From contig CAZPUS010000014.1 in assembly GCA_964589825.1 (NCBI GenBank), positions 1 to 64,000 of the forward strand: a stretch of DNA of 64,000 nt, read 5' to 3'. A model generated the notes under the pieces. It was not told the DNA's origin. It saw nothing but the letters and a program-made list of their open reading frames with translations, and did no database searches. Position 1 is the first letter of the stretch. Each line of letters opens with the position of its first letter. The position numbers were made by a program, and so were the translations under genes. Of this stretch, positions 35,177 to 43,070 are shown piece after piece. Source of the DNA: CAZPUS01 sp964589825. Lineage in GTDB: Bacteria; Fibrobacterota; Chitinivibrionia; Chitinivibrionales; WJKA01.

Positions 35177-36379
35177 TTATTTAAATGAGGTAAGGTAGTG
35201 AATAAGTTTCTTTACTCTATTCAGACGTTCGGGTTGATTACTTCGCAAAAATGTATAATGCTCCCATATTAATACGCCTATCAGTAAAATAAACATGTAG
35301 ATACCTACAATAAGCAATACGATAACGGAGCGTTTTGGTTTACATTTATACTCCGGAACACGCGGCGCATCCACTAAATACAATGGTGCAAAATTCTTTT
35401 TTTGCTTAATTCTGGCCTGTTCCAATTGCTGCTGAAGCATAACGCGTATTTTATCGTATGTTTTTTCCTTTGCCATTAGATCGGCAAGCTGAAAAGATAA
35501 TTCGATGGAACTTGTCAACCCAACAAATACGTCCCTTTTCTTTTTATACTCCATCTCCTTTAATTTTTCTTCCAATGCCTTTTTTCTCTGACTTAAGGCT
35601 TTTATTTCACTGTAATTGCTGGAGTGTATGCGTGTAAGATAATTAATCTGGTTTTCTATAGAGACAATTTTCGATTTTACTTCTGCATATGTTTCCAGTA
35701 CCATTTCCACTTGTTTGTCTACATTATATGTATGGTGTTTGATTTGAAAAGTTTTTAATTTTTTACGTATTGAATCGAGTTTGTATGCGTATTTTTCTAC
35801 TCTTTGAGAAATAAACTCCGAAATTTCAACATATTCATTACTGTTTAATTCAAATATTTTTTGCTTTAGCAATTCATAAAGATAACCTGCCATATCTGCC
35901 GTACGCTGCGGGTCCTTACCAAAAACAGTAACGGAAACGGCAATTACATTCGTTACCCCCAACCCTCCTTCCTCTTTTTCTTCAATCTGTATATTTTCTT
36001 CCAGTTTCCTCAGGCATTGCTCGATAGGATTAGGCGTATCCTCTTTTTCATACACCTTTACCAAATCGAATTTATTTATAAGATCTATACGCAACTCTTT
36101 TGAATACAACAACTCTTTAACCTGCCTTTTAGATAGAAAATATCCGCCTAACAAGTCGGCTGTGCCCAAGCTAATGCCCTCCGATCCTACCAATAACGAC
36201 TGCAAGCCGGTACTCGTGGAACTCTTTGGAATAAATACAAACGAAGATTTATATGTCCAAGGCAAAACCAATGCAATAATAAGAGCTATTACCGATATAG
36301 CTATAAAATTGACAATGATAAAAAGCTTATGCTTCGCCAGTGCGATCACAAAATCGAGCATGTTTAATTCACGTTCCAT
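35177..36379 (-). CDS. Wzz-type chain-length determinant protein
   Basis: 400 residues with the Wzz architecture. A membrane segment at about 19-42 (FIIVNFIAISVIALIIALVL) is followed by SSFVFIPKSS, and a long coiled-coil periplasmic region covers about 170-310. The proline-rich APLYLVDAPRVPEYKCKPKR leads into a second membrane segment (about 348-370). It sets polysaccharide chain length and contacts the Wza-like exporter; no tyrosine-kinase domain is fused. It is transcribed away from the flippase. It is A+T-rich like the island and marks its right edge. Confidence 0.87.
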   Translation of the reverse strand: MERELNMLDFVIALAKHKLFIIVNFIAISVIALIIALVLPWTYKSSFVFIPKSSTSTGLQSLLVGSEGISLGTADLLGGYFLSKRQVKELLYSKELRIDLINKFDLVKVYEKEDTPNPIEQCLRKLEENIQIEEKEEGGLGVTNVIAVSVTVFGKDPQRTADMAGYLYELLKQKIFELNSNEYVEISEFISQRVEKYAYKLDSIRKKLKTFQIKHHTYNVDKQVEMVLETYAEVKSKIVSIENQINYLTRIHSSNYSEIKALSQRKKALEEKLKEMEYKKKRDVFVGLTSSIELSFQLADLMAKEKTYDKIRVMLQQQLEQARIKQKKNFAPLYLVDAPRVPEYKCKPKRSVIVLLIVGIYMFILLIGVLIWEHYTFLRSNQPERLNRVKKLIHYLTSFK

Positions 36380-36426
36380 AATTTATGCATGTATCCGGTG
36401 ATAAGTACAAAATACGAAAAATAGAA

Positions 36427-36516
36427 ACCTAAATTGAACGGTTGTTTTGAGGAAAGCTGTTGTAAGCCGCACTGCTATTGCAGCAGCTTTCGCAAACAAA
36501 AACGCTCGATTTAGGA
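36427..36516 (+). mobile_element. 90-bp copy of the MITE-like element, TSD GAA
   Basis: ACCTAAATTGAACGG at the left pairs with AACGCTCGATTTAGGA at the right. The inner GGAAAGCTGTTGTAAGCC and GCAGCAGCTTTCGC match the reference, but the central part is deleted. GAA flanks both ends (36424-36426 and 36517-36519). It lies at the right boundary of the A+T-rich island, upstream of the Wzz gene. Confidence 0.75.
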
Positions 36517-36606
36517 GAAAATACATTACGCTTCAGTATACTCTCATCTCAGTTCGTTTTAATACCCTGACGAAACAGGTAATGTGTGTAGCACTGGTTC
36601 TTCCCC

Positions 36607-38448
36607 TCACTCCCCCACCGTAAAACAAGAATCCGACACATCGAACAACACACCCGGATTCGTATAATCGGACACTCTGATATAACAGCACGACGACACG
36701 GCAGACACCGAAGCCCCGCTCTCGACAGAGAAAGAATCGGGAATCACGAACGAAAATTCCATCTGCTGCTGATATATGGTATAGGAACCTTTCACTCCCG
36801 GCGGTATAGGGGTACTGTAAAGACCGCCTTGCAGCAGCAACTCGAAATTAACCCGTGCGGTGTCACTTGTATAACATCGCACAGTCAACGTATCACCAAC
36901 AGAATATGTTTCTCCCCCATTGGGCTCGCGTATCTCATAATAGGGACCTTGCGTGCTCAGCGTATCGCGCTCACGTGTGGTATCCACAGCAGGAAGCGAT
37001 TCCTCTTTAATGCCGCCAAAATGACATGCAACAAAATAGGCCTTCACGTTCTCTTCTTTTGGTGTTAGTCGATGCCATGTGTTGGTGTGCCAGTTAACGA
37101 GCCATGCACCGCATTCGGGAATGCTCCCGGTCTGCCTTCCCGCTACATACGAGGGATGATTGGTAAAATTCCATCCCCAGAAATCCGCTTCCGCTCTTGT
37201 GGAAGTGATATACTGTGCCGGACAGAAATTGATACTTGTACCATATTCCTGAATATGTTCGGTATAAAAATCAACGGGTGCATGAGAGGTATGCCTGAAT
37301 GGAGTGACTACAAATCCGTTATGCCCTTTGGCCGGAATACAGGTGGTATCGAATATCTCCCCCGGATTGTATAACGCATGCGTCCCGTCTGGAGAAAGTG
37401 TGTGGCCGCAGCCGTATACCGACTCATTTACCGGATTGCTCCATTGATAGACATCGTCGGGACCAGCCGTGCCCTCTCCGTCCCCGGGAATGGTTATGTA
37501 GCCCGTCTGATGATAGTGTATATCATCCCGGGCAGGATTTATGGATGCCAGTATTTGGTCACCGGCCACATCCAGCCCCATTACGTCACCGTTTATTTTA
37601 TACTGGGGTGACACGTCCGCAATCAGCCGATCATGTGTAATCCGGAATGAGTCTTGCGCAGGTTCGAATCCCGCGGCGCGTATCTGATGGTCGGTTGCCA
37701 GATAGAACACCTCATTGCCGCGGGGACTGTTTTTATAAAAGCCGCATGCAGTGGGATAGTAGGTGTTATTCCCCTGTGTCGGCAACATGACCGAGCGGGA
37801 ACCGTCTGGCGATATAAGCCAAAGTTTACGAGATATCAAATCGACATAGCAGATATATTCACCGCTTTCGTGAATATCCGGTGTATAGACTTCGTGTGTT
37901 TCGGTTTGGGGAATCAGACGCGGCGCATATCGGCGTAGCGGCGAAACCCATAACCCGGTCCTGTTCTCTACCATAAAAATAAAAAAACCATCCGAAGCAC
38001 CGGCATACGAATGGTGTACCGTACTGTGCTTTTTGGTATATAGTGGACAGGATTCGGGTGCATTCGCCCTGACTGTTGCGATCATGGTGTATTTATACGA
38101 GCCGCCGTTTTCAAAAACAACGACCTCTATGGTATCGATACCGATATCCGCATGCACCGGCGTCCAGACAAGTCCGGTATCGGTTACACGTATGTGCGTC
38201 GAGCCCTGTGCGATATAAAGGGAATCGACACGCGAAAGCTCGTGTGAACCGAGAGAATCAATGGTCCAGGAGACTCCGGTATACAACGTATCGATCACCA
38301 GCCGCCGCTTCCCTGCCGGAGGAGCGCTCGGGTTGTTTATACACGATACAAAAAGAAGCGCACATACTGCCGCGCCGTACACCGGCAACAGGCACGATCG
38401 CAGCCATCTGCTGCGTTTGTGTCTGCCCGTAATTGCCGCAACGGCCAT
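36607..38448 (-). CDS. Lipoprotein with TolB-like region and C-terminal Ser/Thr-rich (Kre9/KNH-type) domain
   Basis: 613 residues. The ATG at 38448 overlaps the pyrF stop (TAATG), so it is translationally coupled. The N-terminus ends in the lipobox LLFVSC (Cys36). Next comes an Ig- or cadherin-like segment (LVWTPVHADIGIDTIEVVVF), then a long region with propeller-like pieces (SGEYICYVDLISRKLWLISPDGSR, LSPDGTHALYN). The C-terminal REPNGGETYSVGDTLTVRCY to VSDSCFTV resembles the Ser-Thr-rich Kre9/KNH domain. Members of this general type are common lipoproteins in Fibrobacterota, but I cannot name the family or a function. Confidence 0.7.
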   Translation of the reverse strand: MAVAAITGRHKRSRWLRSCLLPVYGAAVCALLFVSCINNPSAPPAGKRRLVIDTLYTGVSWTIDSLGSHELSRVDSLYIAQGSTHIRVTDTGLVWTPVHADIGIDTIEVVVFENGGSYKYTMIATVRANAPESCPLYTKKHSTVHHSYAGASDGFFIFMVENRTGLWVSPLRRYAPRLIPQTETHEVYTPDIHESGEYICYVDLISRKLWLISPDGSRSVMLPTQGNNTYYPTACGFYKNSPRGNEVFYLATDHQIRAAGFEPAQDSFRITHDRLIADVSPQYKINGDVMGLDVAGDQILASINPARDDIHYHQTGYITIPGDGEGTAGPDDVYQWSNPVNESVYGCGHTLSPDGTHALYNPGEIFDTTCIPAKGHNGFVVTPFRHTSHAPVDFYTEHIQEYGTSINFCPAQYITSTRAEADFWGWNFTNHPSYVAGRQTGSIPECGAWLVNWHTNTWHRLTPKEENVKAYFVACHFGGIKEESLPAVDTTRERDTLSTQGPYYEIREPNGGETYSVGDTLTVRCYTSDTARVNFELLLQGGLYSTPIPPGVKGSYTIYQQQMEFSFVIPDSFSVESGASVSAVSSCCYIRVSDYTNPGVLFDVSDSCFTVGE

Positions 38449-39170
38449 TACAACGCCTCCGCAATCGAATGGCATACCCGGGCAGCCGCACGGGCAGGGT
38501 CCTCGTGTGAGGTGATAGCACGGCCAAGTACCAGAAGCGTGGCACCGTCCTTTATCGCTCCAGCGGGTGTCGCGACCCGTTTCTGATCGTGGCTCTCCTG
38601 CGGGTCAAGCCTGATACCTGGCGTCACTATTTCGAACCGCTCCGGCAATTGTGTGCGGATATAGACAAGATCTTTTGCCGCACATACGATTCCGTCCATT
38701 TCCGCCTTCACGGCACACCCGGCCAGGTGCGCGACCTGCTCCTGCAGCGCTGCACAGACCTTCAGCTCCTTGTTGAGCGTTACTTCGTCGATACTGGTAA
38801 GTACCGTCACTCCCAGCAGTTTCACCTTTGCGTCACCACTACGCGCCGCCTCAGCCGCTGCTCGCATCATTTGGACTCCCCCGCTTGTATGCAGCGTCAG
38901 GTAATCGACCCCATGATTGCACGCAGCGAAGACCGCCTTAGCGACCGTATTCGGAATATCGTGAAATTTAAGATCGAGAAAAAGTGCGCAATCCTTATGC
39001 TTAATTACGTCTACTATTTCGGGACCAAACCGTACAAACTGTTCCAGTCCGATTTTGCAGGTACCTACGTATTCAGCAGTTTGCGACACGAGCGCCATGA
39101 TTTCTTCTTTTGTCCGGACATTATCAAGGGCAAGCGCGACATACTCACGCGGCGATTTTGTATTTTTCAT
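38448..39170 (-). CDS. pyrF: Orotidine 5'-phosphate decarboxylase
   Basis: It converts orotidine monophosphate to UMP, the last step of de novo pyrimidine synthesis. The catalytic motif FLDLKFHDIPNT gives Asp66, Lys68 and Asp71. TPGIRL and LVLGRAIT are the phosphate-binding segments near the end. At 240 residues it matches group I bacterial enzymes. It is divergent from pyrK-pyrD, with about 200 bases between the starts, so the three pyrimidine genes probably share a control region. The downstream lipoprotein start overlaps its stop. Confidence 0.95.
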   Translation of the reverse strand: MKNTKSPREYVALALDNVRTKEEIMALVSQTAEYVGTCKIGLEQFVRFGPEIVDVIKHKDCALFLDLKFHDIPNTVAKAVFAACNHGVDYLTLHTSGGVQMMRAAAEAARSGDAKVKLLGVTVLTSIDEVTLNKELKVCAALQEQVAHLAGCAVKAEMDGIVCAAKDLVYIRTQLPERFEIVTPGIRLDPQESHDQKRVATPAGAIKDGATLLVLGRAITSHEDPARAAARVCHSIAEAL

Positions 39171-39373
39171 AATTAAACCGTTTGTTTGATGTTACATGGT
39201 CTTATGTACTACGCATACGCGCAGTGTAAAATTGAACAAGGCTGCGTAACGTGCAGTCATTACAAAATAAATTTCTTCTGCACCGGATGTGGGTGTTACC
39301 ATGGCGTTGCAGAAAGTCTCTTTTTTGAGTCACCCCAATCCCGACGCAACGCAATGTATCCGCGCGCAACAAG

Positions 39374-40144
39374 ATGAAACAATTTACCACTGCAATAGAT
39401 ACCCATGAACGCATTGCACACGACTTCTATCGTCTCGTGCTCGAATGGCCCGAAGAACTAGACCAGCCACGACCCGGCCAGTTCATCGACATTCGAATTC
39501 AGTCGGTATCGGTCCCGTTGCTCCGCCGTCCCTTTGCAATCAGCAATTTCGACAGCACCAGGCGATGTGCCGAAATACTTTATCAGAAAAAAGGAACCGC
39601 TACCGGGCTGCTTGCCCAAAAGCATCCGAATGACAAACTCGATATTTTAGGCCCTCTGGGCCGCGGGTTTACCCTGCAGACGAACGCCGCCGTACTTCTT
39701 GCAGGCGGCACCGGTCTGGGACCGATGCGATACCTGCATCAGTGGCTGTTACGCAATAACATCGAGGCGACACTCGTTGCCGGGTTCACCGACAAGTCGC
39801 GTCTTCCCGGGACGCTGTTCGAAAAAAGCGACCCGGTCGCACTATGTACCGATAACGGCTCTGACGGATTCCGCGGCACACCCATCGATTATTGTGCACA
39901 ACACAGCATCGCGTGGGCGGCAGATACACGGGTCTATGCGTGTGGTCCGTGGCCGCTTCTTCATGGTGCGCATGAGTTCGCCCTCAAGAACGGATATGAA
40001 TGCGAAGTGGGGGTTGAACAGATCATGGCCTGCGGAGTGGGTGCGTGTATGGGATGTACGATACAGGTACGCCGGTATCCCGGCTATGCGCGGGTATGCA
40101 CCGAAGGCCCGGTTTTCGACAGCAGGGAGATCGTATGGACCTGA
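39374..40144 (+). CDS. pyrK: Dihydroorotate dehydrogenase B electron-transfer subunit
   Basis: 256 residues. It passes electrons from the PyrD FMN through FAD and a [2Fe-2S] cluster to NAD. The FAD-binding part has LLRRPFAISNF. The NAD part has LLAGGTGLGPMRYL and VYACGPWPLL. The iron-sulfur ligands are Cys220, Cys225, Cys228 and Cys242 (CGVGACMGC followed by VCTEGP). It overlaps pyrD by ten bases, as usual for this pair. Confidence 0.94.
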   Translation: MKQFTTAIDTHERIAHDFYRLVLEWPEELDQPRPGQFIDIRIQSVSVPLLRRPFAISNFDSTRRCAEILYQKKGTATGLLAQKHPNDKLDILGPLGRGFTLQTNAAVLLAGGTGLGPMRYLHQWLLRNNIEATLVAGFTDKSRLPGTLFEKSDPVALCTDNGSDGFRGTPIDYCAQHSIAWAADTRVYACGPWPLLHGAHEFALKNGYECEVGVEQIMACGVGACMGCTIQVRRYPGYARVCTEGPVFDSREIVWT

Positions 40145-41040
40145 GCGTACAAATCGGAAACCTCACCCTGCCCACACCGGTTGGCGTCGCCTCCGGCACA
40201 TTCGGCTATGGGGTCGAATATTCGGATATTACCGACTTTTCCGCCATTGGAGCGATATTTACCAAAGCGGTAACACTTCAGCCGCGCGAAGGCAATGCGG
40301 TTCCCCGTCTGATAGAAACCCCCTCCGGCCTGCTCAACTCAATAGGCCTTGCGAATGTCGGCGTGCATCGGTTTATCTCCGAAAAAACCGAATTCCTTTC
40401 CCAGCTTCCCTGCGCGATTATTCCAAATATTGCAGGGAGTACGATCGAAGAATACAGTGAAGTACTCAGCCTTCTCGAATCACAGGCATCGGTGGACGGG
40501 TATGAAATTAACATATCGTGTCCAAACGTGGCACACGGCGGTCTTGCCTTTGGCACCGATCCGGAGACGGTGTATGAGCTTACCGCGTGCCTGCGCGACC
40601 TTACGGATAAAGCGCTCATTATAAAACTGACGCCGAATGTCACACGCCTGAGCCCCATTGCGTCAGCGGCGGAAAACGCGGGAGCCGACGCGGTCTCATG
40701 CATCAACACAGTGGTAGGTATGGAAATCGACATCGAGACCGGCAAACCGGTACTGCCCGCCGGAACCGGCGGATTGTCCGGCCCCGCGATTCGCCCGATC
40801 GGTGTCGCCAAAACCTGGGAAGTGGCGCACGCGATATCGATACCGGTTATCGGTATGGGCGGCATTATGACCGGCGACGATGCACTGCAGTATCTGCGCG
40901 CCGGCGCTGCAGCGGTTCAGATCGGTACCGCGACGTTCGTCGATCCCGCGGTGCATCGCACAATTCTTGACCGCATCAGCGGTTTCTGCCGCGCAAAAGG
41001 ATTCACCTCTCTCAGAGACCTCAGGCACGGCAGCGCCTGA
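40135..41040 (+). CDS. pyrD: Dihydroorotate dehydrogenase, catalytic subunit (class 1B)
   Basis: 301 residues from the ATG at 40135, which has AGGGAG upstream and overlaps pyrK. It oxidises dihydroorotate to orotate. Class 1 features are Cys129 as catalytic base in NISCPNVAHGG, Lys44 in IFTKAVT, and the FMN-binding GGLSGPAIRP and GMGGIMTGDDA. The partner pyrK makes it the NAD-linked 1B type. A longer frame from 40045 lies inside pyrK and is not used. Confidence 0.95.
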   Translation: MDLSVQIGNLTLPTPVGVASGTFGYGVEYSDITDFSAIGAIFTKAVTLQPREGNAVPRLIETPSGLLNSIGLANVGVHRFISEKTEFLSQLPCAIIPNIAGSTIEEYSEVLSLLESQASVDGYEINISCPNVAHGGLAFGTDPETVYELTACLRDLTDKALIIKLTPNVTRLSPIASAAENAGADAVSCINTVVGMEIDIETGKPVLPAGTGGLSGPAIRPIGVAKTWEVAHAISIPVIGMGGIMTGDDALQYLRAGAAAVQIGTATFVDPAVHRTILDRISGFCRAKGFTSLRDLRHGSA

Positions 41041-41074
41041 CACAACACACATGCATACAAAAGCCGATGGTGTT

Positions 41075-42208
41075 ATGAATGAAATAGAGTGGAAAAAACT
41101 GGTCGGACAACCGCGTATCAAGCAGATGTTCAGTGCGGCGCGTGCGCACAACACGCTTGCGCATGCCTATCTTTTCAGCGGAATGCCGGGTACCGGCAAG
41201 TTTCAGGCGGCGCTGGAGCTGTGCATGAGCCTCTTCTGCACCGATACGGCACACGCCCCCTGCTATGAATGCACGCAATGCAACAGGTTGCTTCGTTATG
41301 CGCATCCCGACTTCAGCTGCGTGTTGCCGCTGCAGACAGATGCGCAGCATCGTGACTCATCGGGATTACTCAACGATAAAGGCTGGGATCTGGTTACCCG
41401 GACATGTAAAGCGCGTATCGAAAACCCCTACGCGCCGGCAAGCCGCCAACGCGTGCCAACCATTCCCCTCGAAATCATCAAAGAAGCGATCCATCTGATA
41501 CACCGCGGTCCTCTCGATGCTCCGCTCAGTGCAGTTATTTTGGATCAGGTGGAATTTTTAAACCGGGAATCCTCGAATGCGCTGTTGAAAACCCTCGAAG
41601 AGCCGCCTGAAAATACACTTTTGATTCTCACGACCAACAGGATCAACGCGCTGCTGCCCACGGTGATCTCCCGATGCCAGAATGTACGCTTCGGCATGCT
41701 GGCGCCCCAGGATATAAAAACCATCGTGAGTACCTGCGCACCCGAATGCGAAACTGTAAACCGCGACACGCTTTATGCATCCGGTTCGGCAACTCATGCG
41801 CTGCGCATGTGTGATGAATCGTACGGATATATAGAAGAAAAAGCACAGCAATTGCTGCACTGCTGCATCAGACGTGACTGGGACGACGCGGTCCCGTTAA
41901 TCGAAGAGCTGCGCGAACACGGCGATTACGAAACCGCCACACAGATATTCTGGTATATTGCCCAGATGCTTCGCTCACAGCTGCTGCACAACCTTGCTGT
42001 TTCACAAAAATATATTTTCACGACTGTAGCGGATGAACAGAGGCATGTGCACTGTTTTTGCGATCCTTCATGCGGCGAGCGATTGGCCCGGCTGTGTCAG
42101 GATTCTATCAGGGCGATACATGCCCGGGGAAATACCGCACTGGTCTTTACATCTTTTATGAGCAGATTTGGGGAGATTATGCACCATGGAACACTCGGCA
42201 CTGGTTGA
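41075..42208 (+). CDS. holB: DNA polymerase III delta' subunit
   Basis: 377 residues of the clamp-loader AAA+ family. The Walker A-like loop is SGMPGTGKFQ (about 35-44). Zinc-binding cysteines are Cys55, Cys63, Cys66 and Cys69. The later LLKTLEEPPENTLLIL and ISRCQNVRFG are the hallmark helix and sensor regions. The start is uncertain: ATG at 41075 begins NEIEWKKLVGQ, the usual N-terminus, but an ATG at 41051 is also open and neither has a strong ribosome site. It lies after pyrD and overlaps ricT by 23 bases. Confidence 0.88.
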   Translation: MNEIEWKKLVGQPRIKQMFSAARAHNTLAHAYLFSGMPGTGKFQAALELCMSLFCTDTAHAPCYECTQCNRLLRYAHPDFSCVLPLQTDAQHRDSSGLLNDKGWDLVTRTCKARIENPYAPASRQRVPTIPLEIIKEAIHLIHRGPLDAPLSAVILDQVEFLNRESSNALLKTLEEPPENTLLILTTNRINALLPTVISRCQNVRFGMLAPQDIKTIVSTCAPECETVNRDTLYASGSATHALRMCDESYGYIEEKAQQLLHCCIRRDWDDAVPLIEELREHGDYETATQIFWYIAQMLRSQLLHNLAVSQKYIFTTVADEQRHVHCFCDPSCGERLARLCQDSIRAIHARGNTALVFTSFMSRFGEIMHHGTLGTG

Positions 42209-43070
42209 AATACGCCTTAAAAAAGATAAAATCGGGAATTTTCTGAACGAAAGTGAACTCGAACTCTCCAGGGGCGACCTGGTAGTGGTCGAGACACCGA
42301 GCGGCAATACCGTCGGAACGGTCTATTATGTCGGAGACAGAGGAAAACTGAGAGAGTGCTGCGAGGTAAAGCTGAAAAAAATCCTTCGTAAAGCGACCGA
42401 GAAAGATATCGAACGCATGCATGAAATAGGGAATATCGAATCGGATGCACTCAAGAGCTGCAAGAAAAAGATCAAAGAGTACAATCTTCGCATGAAACTC
42501 GTTGATGTCGAAATGCAGTTCGATAAAAGCAAGCTCACGTTTTACTTCACCGCTCCGCAGCGGGTCGATTTCAGAGCGCTGGTAAAAGAGCTTGCCGGGA
42601 TCTACTGCACGCGAATCGAGCTAAAACAGATAGGCGTGCGGGATGAGACCAAACGCTTCGGTGGCTACGGTATCTGCGGGCAGCGCCTGTGCTGCAACGC
42701 GTTTCTCAACGAATTCGAACAGATAACTACACAGATGGCCAAGGACCAGCAGCTTTCGCTCAACCCGAGCAAGATCTCGGGGCTGTGCGGCAGACTCTTC
42801 TGCTGCCTCAGGTATGAAGAGGATGCCTACAAAGACGAAGTAGAAAAATTTCCCGCCTCCGGAAGTACCATTAAAATCAACGATAAAAACGCAACCATAC
42901 TGTCGATAAATATATTTTCCCGTACTGCACTTATCGTGTATGAGGACGGAAATTATGCGCATGTATCGCCTGAAGAAATTGAACGGGGACGGACCGAAGA
43001 GCATGCGCCTTTTGACGAAAACAACACCGGGGAACAAGCCGGGGATTATAACGCAGGAGCAACACAATGA
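42186..43070 (+). CDS. ricT: PSP1/RicT-family protein (YaaT-like)
   Basis: 294 residues, from an ATG preceded by GGGGAG. The PSP1 domain shows GDLVVVETPSGNTVGTVYYV and the cysteine-rich block GICGQRLCCNAF followed by GLCGRLFCCLRYE. In Bacillus the homologue RicT/YaaT is part of a complex carrying iron-sulfur clusters that affects RNA maturation and sporulation; its role elsewhere is uncertain. The order holB-ricT-metG is widely conserved. The last four bases overlap the metG start (ATGA). Confidence 0.88.
   Translation: MEHSALVEIRLKKDKIGNFLNESELELSRGDLVVVETPSGNTVGTVYYVGDRGKLRECCEVKLKKILRKATEKDIERMHEIGNIESDALKSCKKKIKEYNLRMKLVDVEMQFDKSKLTFYFTAPQRVDFRALVKELAGIYCTRIELKQIGVRDETKRFGGYGICGQRLCCNAFLNEFEQITTQMAKDQQLSLNPSKISGLCGRLFCCLRYEEDAYKDEVEKFPASGSTIKINDKNATILSINIFSRTALIVYEDGNYAHVSPEEIERGRTEEHAPFDENNTGEQAGDYNAGATQ

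Noticed and set aside
39186..39377. Cysteine-rich 63-codon frame between pyrF and pyrK
   Set aside because: It lacks a ribosome site and runs into pyrK in another frame. The cysteine pattern does not match a known small zinc protein.
40880..41074. N-terminal extension of the delta' subunit
   Set aside because: It overlaps the pyrD coding end in another frame and does not resemble the family. The normal start lies at 41075.
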